Positions 36,516 to 44,147 of a stretch of 63,127 nt of DNA are shown one piece after another; the first letter of the stretch is position 1, and every line of letters starts with the position of its first letter. Both the position numbers and the translations under genes were made by a program. The notes below the pieces were generated by a model. It was not told where the DNA came from. It made no database searches and saw only the letters and a list, made by a program, of their open reading frames with translations. The stretch comes from [Clostridium] citroniae WAL-17108 (lineage in GTDB: Bacteria > Bacillota > Clostridia > Lachnospirales > Lachnospiraceae): NCBI RefSeq assembly GCF_000233455.1, contig NZ_JH376425.1:277323-340449 (forward strand). The letters run 5' to 3'.

Positions 36516-38399
36516 ATGGACAGACATGGACTTGTGTGCAGGGCGGTGCTGGAACAGCCGGATATTACACAGAGGGAACTGGCGGCAAAGCTGAATGTAT
36601 CCCTGGGAACAGCAAACGGGCTTGTAAAGGAGTGCATGGGCAGGGGATATATTGCTGAGAGGACAGAGGGAGAGGACGGCTTTAGGTACGGCTCCAAGTG
36701 GGAGCTTAAGGAGGAGGGAAGACGCCTTCTGGAGCAATATAAGGTGGACGGCGCGCTGATCATAGCAGCAGGTTTTGGTTCCCGGTTCGTGCCGCTTACA
36801 TTTGAGACGCCGAAAGGGCTTCTGGAAGTGTTTGGGGAACGCATGATCGAGCGGCAGATCCGCCAGCTTCATGAGGTTGGTATCAGAGACATTACCATTG
36901 CAGTGGGATATCTGAAGGAAAAGTTTGAATATCTCATTGACAAATATGACGTGGAGCTTTTGTACAATCCGGAATATTCCGGCAAGAACACCCTTGCCAC
37001 TATTTACCGGGCCAGAAGGGTGCTGAAGGGGCGCAACATGTACGTGCTCTCATCTGATAACTGGATGAGGGAGAACATGTACCACGCCTACGAATGCGGC
37101 GCATGGTACAGTGCGGCGTTCCAAAAAGGGGAGACCAAGGAGTGGTGCCTTTCATTTAATAAAAAGGGAAGGATCACGGATGTAAAGGTAGGGGGACGGG
37201 ACCAGTGGGTGATGTACGGGCCCACGTATTTTTCCAGGGAGTTTACAAGCCGGTTCATGCCGGTGCTGGAAGCCTATTATAAAACACCTGGAACGGAACA
37301 GTTTTACTGGGAGCAGGTCTATGTGGATATGCTCACCGGGGAGGCCAAAAGACGCCTGGAGCAGGAGGATCAGGAGATCCTGAAACAGGCGGTCAGGGAA
37401 TCCGCCCTGCCGGCCGGCCATTGGAATGAGATAGAAATGGATGCGAACCGGCAGCCGGAGGACCAGGTCTATGAGTTTGAAAACCTGGAAGAGCTGAGGC
37501 TCTTTGATCCCAGGTATCAGAATCATTCCGACAATGCGGCCATGAAGCTGGTGGCAGAGGTATTTCAGGTGCCTGAGTCCCAGATCAGGGATATACGCTG
37601 CCTGAAATCGGGAATGACCAACAAATCCTTCCTGTTTAAAGTGGGAGAACGCCACTGTATCTGCCGGATACCGGGACCGGGCACGGAGCTTCTCATTAAC
37701 AGAAGGCAGGAAAAACAGGTCTATGACGCGGTGGCGCCTCTGGGAGTTACGGAACATGTGATCTACATGAACGAGCGCACAGGATATAAGATCGCGGAGT
37801 ACTATGAGGGGGCAAGAAATGCAGCGGCGGACAGCTGGTCCGATATGGAGCAGTGCATGGGAATTGTGCGGTGTCTCCACCAGTCCGGTATTGAGGTGGG
37901 ACATGAATTTGATATCCGGGAGCGGATCGACTTTTACGAAAAGCTGTGCCGCAGCCACGGTGCGATCCTGTTTGAGGACTACGAGGAAGTGCGGGGCTGG
38001 ATGGACTGGATCATGGACAGCCTGGAGGCCATGAAACGCACAAAATGCCTGTGCCACATTGACGCAAATGTGGATAACTTCCTGTTTTTAAAGGATGGCA
38101 GTGTAAAACTTCTGGATTGGGAGTACGCGGGCATGTGTGATCCCATTATGGATATTTCCATGAGCGCTATTTATTCCTATTATAATGGAGAGGACATGGA
38201 GCATCTGCTCAGGCTGTACCTTCAGAGGGAACCTGAACCTGAGGAGTTGTTTGCCGTTTACGGGTATGCTGCACTGGGAGGTTTTTTGTGGAGTCTGTGG
38301 GCTGTTTATAAGAGTGCGCTGGGAGATGAATTTGGCGAGTACACCATCATCATGTACCGGTACGCTAAAAAATATTATAGGAAATTACGGAAATTGTAA
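36516..38399 (+). CDS. wHTH - LicC cytidylyltransferase - LicA choline kinase fusion
   Basis: 627 residues in three parts. Residues about 1-70 form a winged helix-turn-helix (ITQRELAAKLNVSLGTANGL). Residues about 77-310 are a nucleotidyltransferase (ALIIAAGFGSRFVPLTFETP, then KGLLEVFG) like LicC, which makes CDP-choline from phosphocholine. Residues about 330-620 are a choline/aminoglycoside kinase-like domain (CHIDANVDNFLF near 513, DWEYAGMCDPIMD near 533) like LicA. In streptococci and Haemophilus these are separate enzymes that activate choline for decoration of surface glycans. The next two genes encode wall-binding-repeat proteins, which in pneumococcus hold on to such phosphocholine. 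The start follows GCGAGGAATC; a longer frame runs back into the glnN region and lacks support. The fused wHTH hints at autoregulation; a LicD transferase is not in the window. Confidence 0.85.
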   Translation: MDRHGLVCRAVLEQPDITQRELAAKLNVSLGTANGLVKECMGRGYIAERTEGEDGFRYGSKWELKEEGRRLLEQYKVDGALIIAAGFGSRFVPLTFETPKGLLEVFGERMIERQIRQLHEVGIRDITIAVGYLKEKFEYLIDKYDVELLYNPEYSGKNTLATIYRARRVLKGRNMYVLSSDNWMRENMYHAYECGAWYSAAFQKGETKEWCLSFNKKGRITDVKVGGRDQWVMYGPTYFSREFTSRFMPVLEAYYKTPGTEQFYWEQVYVDMLTGEAKRRLEQEDQEILKQAVRESALPAGHWNEIEMDANRQPEDQVYEFENLEELRLFDPRYQNHSDNAAMKLVAEVFQVPESQIRDIRCLKSGMTNKSFLFKVGERHCICRIPGPGTELLINRRQEKQVYDAVAPLGVTEHVIYMNERTGYKIAEYYEGARNAAADSWSDMEQCMGIVRCLHQSGIEVGHEFDIRERIDFYEKLCRSHGAILFEDYEEVRGWMDWIMDSLEAMKRTKCLCHIDANVDNFLFLKDGSVKLLDWEYAGMCDPIMDISMSAIYSYYNGEDMEHLLRLYLQREPEPEELFAVYGYAALGGFLWSLWAVYKSALGDEFGEYTIIMYRYAKKYYRKLRKL

Positions 38400-38407
38400 T
38401 AAAAATG

Positions 38408-38438
38408 TTACCATTTGAATATGGGATTGTGCTATAAT
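38408..38438 (+). promoter_or_regulatory. Promoter of the wall-binding protein gene
   Basis: A perfect TATAAT at 38433-38438 with a weak TTACCA 19 bp upstream. It begins a leader of about 115 bases that contains the structured element at 38489-38540. Confidence 0.5.
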
Positions 38439-38488
38439 CGAAGAGATGTAAGAAGCTGGGGAATTCTGTGCCCCGGTTTGATATAAGA

Positions 38489-38540
38489 GTACCCTCGGAA
38501 ACTCCCTTGTACCCGTCTTTGGGGCTGAGTTCCTGAGGAC
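38489..38540 (+). ncRNA. Candidate structured RNA element, copy A (5' leader of the wall-binding protein gene)
   Basis: Starts GTACCCTCGGAAACTCCC. A 9-bp hairpin, GTCTTTGGG (38515-38523) with CCTGAGGAC (38532-38540), carries loop GCTGAGTT. GAGTT of the loop can pair with AACTC at 38500-38504, a pseudoknot. The element ends 23 bases before the start codon, just upstream of the GAGGAGG ribosome binding site. It shares sequence and layout with copies at 46424-46501 (before mscL) and 62648-62689. Confidence 0.5.
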
Positions 38541-38563
38541 GCTCATAACGAGGAGGATGACAC

Positions 38564-39637
38564 ATGGGACGGAAAAGGTACTGGGCAGCTATCACCGCGG
38601 CCGGTATGATTGGGGCCATGGCATTGGGAAACGCATTCACAAGTTATGCGGCAGACGGCTGGACAAAGTCGAATGATCATTGGACCTATATATACAATGG
38701 CCAGGTACATACGGGGTGGCTCCAGACCAGTGAAGGATGGTACTATATGGACCTTTCCACTGGTCAGATGACAACGGGATTCAAGCAGATTGACGGCAAA
38801 TGGTATTTCTTTAAGCCAAGCGGTCTTATGGCAACAGGATGGGTCAACCCTGAGGACGGCAAGTGGTATTACATGCTCGATGATGGGACCATGGTGACAG
38901 GATGGCTGAAGATTGGCGATGACTATTATTTCATGCGCGGCAACGGTACCATGGGTACGGGATGGCGCGAGATGGACGGCGCATGGTATTTCTTCCAGAG
39001 CAATGGAAAGTGCGTTGTGAATTCCTGGGCCCAGATCAAGGACAACTGGTACCTGTTCGGGACAGACGGCAAGATGATGACCGGATGGGCTAAGGTGGAC
39101 AAGGATTATTTTTACCTGAACACAGACGGACGGATGCTGATCGGCTGGCTCAGCGACAGTGACGGCAACAAGTACTACATGGACATGTCAAACGGAAAGA
39201 TGTCCACGGGCTGGAAGCAGATCGACAGCTCCTGGTACTATTTTAACAGCAACGGGCATATGATGACCGGCTGGATCCAGCTGGACGGAAAGTATTACTA
39301 TCTGAACCCTGCCAATGAAGGGAAGATGATTGCAGGAACATCAGCAACCATCAACGGAACCCAGTATAACTTTGACTCAAGCGGTGTGTGCCAGAACGCA
39401 GGCGGTGTATCCGCCCAGACTCCTGGTACGGTTGACAACAGCAACAACAGCAATTCCGGCGTAAACGGCGGTCCGGGGGCGTCCAATAACTCCTCAGGCA
39501 TCAGCAACAATGGACCTGGAGGCACCTCTTCAGGAAGCAGCGGTCCAACCAGCGGCAACAGCAGTAACACCAGCAACAGCCCTTCCGGCAGTTCTTCCAA
39601 TAGCTTGGAGGCGGGACGGACAGACGGACCAGGCTGA
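38564..39637 (+). CDS. Secreted protein with choline-binding-type wall repeats
   Basis: 357 residues: signal peptide (about 1-30, ending TSYA), about ten tandem repeats of the GW...WYYM..G.M.TGW type from 33 to about 270, then a Ser/Asn/Gly low-complexity tail. There is no catalytic domain, so it is a pure wall-binding protein, perhaps a structural or anchoring factor. A strong CGAGGAGGATGACAC site precedes the ATG. It follows the licC-licA fusion and precedes a lysozyme with the same repeats, which fits a phosphocholine-binding role. Teichoic-acid or glycan binding without choline is the alternative. Confidence 0.85.
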   Translation: MGRKRYWAAITAAGMIGAMALGNAFTSYAADGWTKSNDHWTYIYNGQVHTGWLQTSEGWYYMDLSTGQMTTGFKQIDGKWYFFKPSGLMATGWVNPEDGKWYYMLDDGTMVTGWLKIGDDYYFMRGNGTMGTGWREMDGAWYFFQSNGKCVVNSWAQIKDNWYLFGTDGKMMTGWAKVDKDYFYLNTDGRMLIGWLSDSDGNKYYMDMSNGKMSTGWKQIDSSWYYFNSNGHMMTGWIQLDGKYYYLNPANEGKMIAGTSATINGTQYNFDSSGVCQNAGGVSAQTPGTVDNSNNSNSGVNGGPGASNNSSGISNNGPGGTSSGSSGPTSGNSSNTSNSPSGSSSNSLEAGRTDGPG

Positions 39638-39730
39638 CGGACCATTCTGACAGGGAAACAGATCATAATATAGGGGGATGTCACAGCGGACGGCTGCACA
39701 TCCCCTTTGATTTTGCATAAGGAGAACAGT

Positions 39731-41569
39731 ATGAAAAATAAGCTGCACATGATAAAGCGCTGCCAGGCACTTGCAATGGCCGGGCTCATAGGGGCAGGCG
39801 CACTGCTGCCCTCAGGAACCGCATTGGCGATCGGACCCGGGGAGACATCCCCAACCGTAGTTTCATCCCCAGGACCGGGAGGGCCCGGGCAGGCAGCATC
39901 CGGAAGTACCACCAGCACCACCGGCAGCACCAATACCCAGTCCTCCTCCAGCACCAACCCCAATGCCTGGAAGAAGGTAAACGGAACCTATCAGATGCCG
40001 GACGGATCAGCGATCAACAATGTGCTGTTTAGGGGGATTGATGTTTCCAGATGGCAGGGAGATATTAACTGGAGCCAGGTGGCTGCGGATGACGTGTCAT
40101 TCGTCATGCTGGGAACCAGGTCAAAGGGGGCAGTGGACCCGTATTTTCACAGGAATATCCAGCAGGCCAGCGCTGCCGGAGTGAAGGTGGGGGTATACAT
40201 ATACTCCCTTGCCACCACGCCTGAGATGGCGGTGGATGAGGCCAATTTTGTGCTGGACCTGATCCACGATTATCCGGTTTCCTATCCGGTGGCCTTTGAC
40301 ATGGAGGATTCAACCCAGGGCGCCCTTTCCAAGGATGAACTGGCGGCCATTGCCAATGCCTTCTGTTCCCGGATCTCCCAGGCAGGATACTATCCCGTCA
40401 TCTATGCCAATGACAACTGGCTGGCCAACAAGCTGGACATGAGCAAGATGGATTATCCTGTATGGGTGGCCCGTTATTCCGCAAAACCGGCCTACCAGAA
40501 TCCGGTGATGTGGCAGGCGACCAGCACGGGAGCGGTAAACGGCATCAGCGGGAATGTGGATATTGATTTCCAGTTTAAGGACTTTACCTCTGTGATCCCT
40601 GCCAATACGTGGAGGACGATCCAGGGAAATACCTACTATTACCAGAACTATGTGAAGCAGAAAAATGCATGGATCGATGACGGTACGGGCTGGTTCTACA
40701 TGAACGGCGATGGGCTGGCATCCAAGGGCTGGCTCACACTTTCAGGGACAAGCTATTATCTGGACGACAGTACGGGCCGGATGATCACCGGCTGGAAGTC
40801 GGATAATGGAAAGTGGTACTATTTTGGCAGTTCAGGTTCCCTTTCCAAGGGCTGGATCAATGACGGCGGCCGGTGGTACTACTCAGACAACCAGGGCGTG
40901 ATGCAGACCGGGTGGCTGGATGACAACGGCAGGAGGTATTTCCTGGAGAGTTCAGGCGCCATGGCCACGGGATGGACCAACCAGAACGGTAAATGGTACT
41001 ATCTGGACAGTTCAGGTTCCCTTTCCAAGGGCTGGATCAGTGACGGCGGGACGTGGTATTACTCAGACAGCCAGGGTGTGATGCAGACCGGGTGGCTGGA
41101 GGAAGGCGGCAGTCAGTATTATCTGAAGGGTTCAGGCGCCATGGCCACAGGATGGCGTGAGATGGACGGGGCCTGGTATTACTTTGAGGGTTCAGGCCGC
41201 ATGGCAAAAGGCATGATCGATGTGGGCGGGCTCCACTATTATATGGATCCCTCCACAGGCAGGATGGCGGCAAATACCGTGGTCGATATCAATGGAACCA
41301 ATTATCAGGCAGACGGCAGCGGTGTTCTCAGCCAGGTCCAGGAAACATCAGGATCACAGGATGGCGGCGAGGTCCAGTCAGGAAGCACGCCGGGCAGCAG
41401 CCAGGGCCAGCCGGGAAGCACGCCGGATAGTGTACAAACCGGGAGTACGCCGGGCGGCAGCCAGACAGGAAGCACCCCGGGCAACAGTCAGGGACCGGGA
41501 AATTCCCAAAACAGCGGTTCTTCAGGCGGCCCAGGTGTGGTGATCACACCAGTGGCACCAGGCCAGTAG
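39731..41569 (+). CDS. GH25 lysozyme with wall-binding repeats
   Basis: 612 residues. A signal peptide (about 1-33) is followed by a Ser/Thr linker, then a GH25 muramidase domain at about 100-290 (GIDVSRWQGDINWSQVAADD near its start, FDMED with the catalytic Asp/Glu pair, and VDIDFQFKDF at its end). About eleven choline-binding-type repeats follow and the tail is a GSTPGSSQ-type repeat. It cleaves the glycan of peptidoglycan, so it is a wall-remodelling autolysin. The start at 39731 follows AAGGAGAACAGT; the upstream start at 39707 would spoil the signal peptide. Confidence 0.92.
   Translation: MKNKLHMIKRCQALAMAGLIGAGALLPSGTALAIGPGETSPTVVSSPGPGGPGQAASGSTTSTTGSTNTQSSSSTNPNAWKKVNGTYQMPDGSAINNVLFRGIDVSRWQGDINWSQVAADDVSFVMLGTRSKGAVDPYFHRNIQQASAAGVKVGVYIYSLATTPEMAVDEANFVLDLIHDYPVSYPVAFDMEDSTQGALSKDELAAIANAFCSRISQAGYYPVIYANDNWLANKLDMSKMDYPVWVARYSAKPAYQNPVMWQATSTGAVNGISGNVDIDFQFKDFTSVIPANTWRTIQGNTYYYQNYVKQKNAWIDDGTGWFYMNGDGLASKGWLTLSGTSYYLDDSTGRMITGWKSDNGKWYYFGSSGSLSKGWINDGGRWYYSDNQGVMQTGWLDDNGRRYFLESSGAMATGWTNQNGKWYYLDSSGSLSKGWISDGGTWYYSDSQGVMQTGWLEEGGSQYYLKGSGAMATGWREMDGAWYYFEGSGRMAKGMIDVGGLHYYMDPSTGRMAANTVVDINGTNYQADGSGVLSQVQETSGSQDGGEVQSGSTPGSSQGQPGSTPDSVQTGSTPGGSQTGSTPGNSQGPGNSQNSGSSGGPGVVITPVAPGQ
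40801..41160 (+). repeat. 180-bp tandem duplication inside the lysozyme gene
   Basis: Bases 40801-40980 and 40981-41160 are near-identical with period exactly 180 (60 residues, three wall-binding motifs). Blocks such as TTCAGGTTCCCTTTCCAAGG occur identically in both. The duplication looks recent and may vary between strains. Confidence 0.8.
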
Positions 41570-41662
41570 ACCGCGGCCGGCAAATCAAGTCAGGAAACAT
41601 CATACTGGAGTACGCTATACCAGATAGAAAACAGGGACGGGGTTTTGCCTTGCCTACATGTT

Positions 41663-41697
41663 CAGCGCCGGGATTACATACCCGGCGCTGATTTTTC
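41663..41697 (+). terminator. Intrinsic terminator after the lysozyme gene
   Basis: CAGCGCCGGG (41663-41672) pairs with CCCGGCGCTG (41681-41690), then ATTTTTC. Confidence 0.88.
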
Positions 41698-41773
41698 ATT
41701 ATGGATGCATTTTCATATCCGGTCATATCATATATTGGATAGATAGAGGGTATCAGATGAAAGAAGGCATAGT

Positions 41774-42502
41774 GTGAAACTTGGAAATAAAATAAAGCTT
41801 TTGGCTGTAATCTGCATGGTGGACCTGTTCCTTCTGGGCGGGTTGTTCCGTGTTGTCTCAGACCCGCAGCCTGCCCACGTATCAACTGACGATGGAACCT
41901 GGGTGCAGGAGGGTGGGGACACATTGGACCGGGCCAAGGGGCTGGAGGGAAAGTGCATCGCCCTGACATTTGACGATGGACCCCACAAAGACTGCACGCC
42001 CCAGCTGCTGGATGGCCTGAAGAAACGCGGGGTACGGGCCACCTTTTTCCTCATGGGGCAGAACATAGAGGGAAATGAGGACCTGGTAAAGCGTATGAAG
42101 GAGGAGGGGCACCTGGTGGGTAACCACAGTTACAGCCACGTACAGCTTACCAAGGCCGGGTCGGCTGCAGTGTGCCAGGCAGTGGACAGGACCAGCAGGA
42201 TGATAGAGGATATTACGGGGGAGCGGCCCCAGTATATGCGTCCTCCCTTTGGGGACTGGAATGAGGAACTGGAGTGCGAGGTGGGAATGACCACGGTGCT
42301 GTGGTCGGTGGATTCCCTGGATTGGAAGCTGAGGAACAAGAATAAGATCGTGAAGCGGGTCTTGAAAGATGTAGAGGATGGGGATATTATATTAATGCAT
42401 GATATTTTCCCCACCTCAGTGGATGCGGCGCTGGAACTTGTTGACACACTTACCAAGCGGGGATATACTTTTGTTACGGTTGATGAACTGCTGATCGACT
42501 AG
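41774..42502 (+). CDS. Polysaccharide deacetylase (NodB domain), membrane-anchored
   Basis: 242 residues. One N-terminal membrane segment (about 6-27) is followed by a NodB domain: TFDDGPHKDCTPQLLDGL (metal-binding Asp pair), GNHSYSHVQL (metal-binding His pair), RPPFGDWNEEL and HDIFPTSVDAAL. It probably removes acetyl groups from peptidoglycan or another wall glycan, which often confers lysozyme resistance. The start is GTG, chosen because AAGAAGG lies six bases upstream and it gives a sensible anchor. It lies beside the lysozyme gene but after its terminator. Confidence 0.9.
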   Translation: MKLGNKIKLLAVICMVDLFLLGGLFRVVSDPQPAHVSTDDGTWVQEGGDTLDRAKGLEGKCIALTFDDGPHKDCTPQLLDGLKKRGVRATFFLMGQNIEGNEDLVKRMKEEGHLVGNHSYSHVQLTKAGSAAVCQAVDRTSRMIEDITGERPQYMRPPFGDWNEELECEVGMTTVLWSVDSLDWKLRNKNKIVKRVLKDVEDGDIILMHDIFPTSVDAALELVDTLTKRGYTFVTVDELLID

Positions 42503-42570
42503 CACTGTACTGTGCAGACTCAGGTGCGGTGGGATAAGCGGATGCGGAAAAACACAGCAGAAGGGGCAGA

Positions 42571-43890
42571 ATGATGGATCTATTTGATTATATGAGAGAA
42601 AACAGCATGGAAAAGGAGTCGCCTTTGGCGTCCAGACTGCGGCCGAGGACACTGGATGAGGTGGTGGGGCAGCAGCATATTGTGGGCAGGGATAAGCTGC
42701 TTTACCGGGCCATTCAGGCGGATAAACTGGGGTCGGTCATATTCTACGGACCTCCGGGAACCGGAAAGACGACCCTGGCCAAGGTGATCGCCAATACCAC
42801 CAGTGCGGATTTTAAACAGATCAACGCCACGGTGGCAGGTAAAAAGGATATGGAGGAAGTGGTGAAGGAAGCCAAGGACAGTATGGGCATGTACGGCAGG
42901 AAGACCATATTGTTTGTGGATGAGATCCACCGCTTTAATAAAGGGCAGCAGGATTACCTCCTTCCTTTTGTGGAGGACGGGACCCTGATCCTGATTGGGG
43001 CAACCACGGAGAATCCGTATTTTGAGGTAAACGGTGCTCTCATATCCCGTTCCAGGATATTTGAGTTAAAGCCCCTGGAAAAGGACGATATCAAGGAACT
43101 GATCCACAGGGCTGTATATGACAGGGACAGGGGCATGGGCTCCTATGACGCCGTGATCGATGAGGATGCAGCGGATTTTCTGGCAGACACGGCCAATGGA
43201 GATGCCAGGGCAGCCTTGAACGCAGTGGAACTGGGAGTCCTGACCACCGGAAGGGGAGAGGACCAAAAGATACATATTGACCTGGCTGTTGCACAGGAGT
43301 GTATCCAGAAGCGGGTGGTCCGCTATGACAAGAATGGGGACAACCATTATGATACGATTTCCGCGTTTATCAAAAGCATGCGGGGCTCGGATCCGGATGC
43401 GGCGGTATATTACCTTGCCCGTATGCTGTATGCGGGGGAGGACATCAAGTTTATTGCAAGGCGTATTATGATATGCGCCTCGGAGGATGTGGGCAATGCG
43501 GATCCCCAGGCATTGGTGGTGGCGGTCAATGCGGCCATGGCAGTGGAGCGCATCGGCATGCCGGAGGCTCAGATCGTCCTGTCCCAGGCAGTGACCTATG
43601 TGGCTTCGGCTCCCAAGAGCAATGCTGCCTGCAATGCTGTATTTAAGGCCATGGAAGTTGTAAAGAGCCAGAGGACCATGCCGGTTCCCGTCCATTTACA
43701 GGACAAGCATTATAAGGGGGCGGAAAAGCTGGGCCATGGGGCAGGATACAAGTATGCACATGATTATCCCAAGCACTACGTGAAACAGCAGTACCTGCCC
43801 GATGGGCTGGAGGGGGAAGTGTTTTATGAGCCTTCCGACAATGGATATGAGAAGCAGATCGGACAGCATATGAAGTGGCTGAAAGAGTAG
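42571..43890 (+). CDS. rarA: Replication-associated recombination protein A (MgsA/RarA AAA+ ATPase)
   Basis: 439 residues. N-terminal PLASRLRPRTLDEVVGQQHI, Walker A YGPPGTGKTT, Walker B FVDEIHRFNKGQQD, sensor GATTENPYFEVN and the C-terminal QGA-type tetramerisation region with HYKGAEKLGHGAGYKYAHDY are family hallmarks. It acts at stalled replication forks. ATG at 42571 or 42574 are both possible given the GGGG site. It has no obvious operon partner. Confidence 0.94.
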   Translation: MMDLFDYMRENSMEKESPLASRLRPRTLDEVVGQQHIVGRDKLLYRAIQADKLGSVIFYGPPGTGKTTLAKVIANTTSADFKQINATVAGKKDMEEVVKEAKDSMGMYGRKTILFVDEIHRFNKGQQDYLLPFVEDGTLILIGATTENPYFEVNGALISRSRIFELKPLEKDDIKELIHRAVYDRDRGMGSYDAVIDEDAADFLADTANGDARAALNAVELGVLTTGRGEDQKIHIDLAVAQECIQKRVVRYDKNGDNHYDTISAFIKSMRGSDPDAAVYYLARMLYAGEDIKFIARRIMICASEDVGNADPQALVVAVNAAMAVERIGMPEAQIVLSQAVTYVASAPKSNAACNAVFKAMEVVKSQRTMPVPVHLQDKHYKGAEKLGHGAGYKYAHDYPKHYVKQQYLPDGLEGEVFYEPSDNGYEKQIGQHMKWLKE

Positions 43891-43906
43891 TTATGGAAAT
43901 TTTTAC

Positions 43907-43936
43907 TTTACATTCTTGTAGTTTCGTGTATATAAT
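43907..43936 (+). promoter_or_regulatory. Promoter of rho
   Basis: TTTACA at 43907-43912, 18-bp spacer, TATAAT at 43931-43936. Confidence 0.6.
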
Positions 43937-43942
43937 AGGGCT

Positions 43943-44147
43943 ATACATAGATTAGCTGACAGTTTTCTCATGCTGTCAGCAGTCTGTTAGTCCCGAGCAA
44001 TTCCCAAATCTGGAATAAACCCCGAATTTGAATGAACAGAAGATTATAGTTCTTGAGCATTTTTCAGATATGCTCTTGAATGTTAGGCATAAACCATCGG
44101 TCTGTTTTGGCGGATGATATGATTAATTTTGAATAAGGAGAGATACT
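43943..44147 (+). promoter_or_regulatory. Long structured leader of rho
   Basis: About 200 bases precede rho. GCTGACAG (43955-43962) pairs with CTGTCAGC (43973-43980), and GAGCAT (44055-44060) pairs with ATGCTC (44070-44075). Rho genes in other bacteria are autogenously attenuated in long leaders, so the same may apply here; no intrinsic terminator is seen. Confidence 0.4.

Noticed and set aside
38440..38563. c-di-AMP (ydaO) or c-di-GMP riboswitch before the wall-binding protein
   Set aside because: The conserved cores of those classes as I know them are not present; the sequence instead matches the element before mscL.
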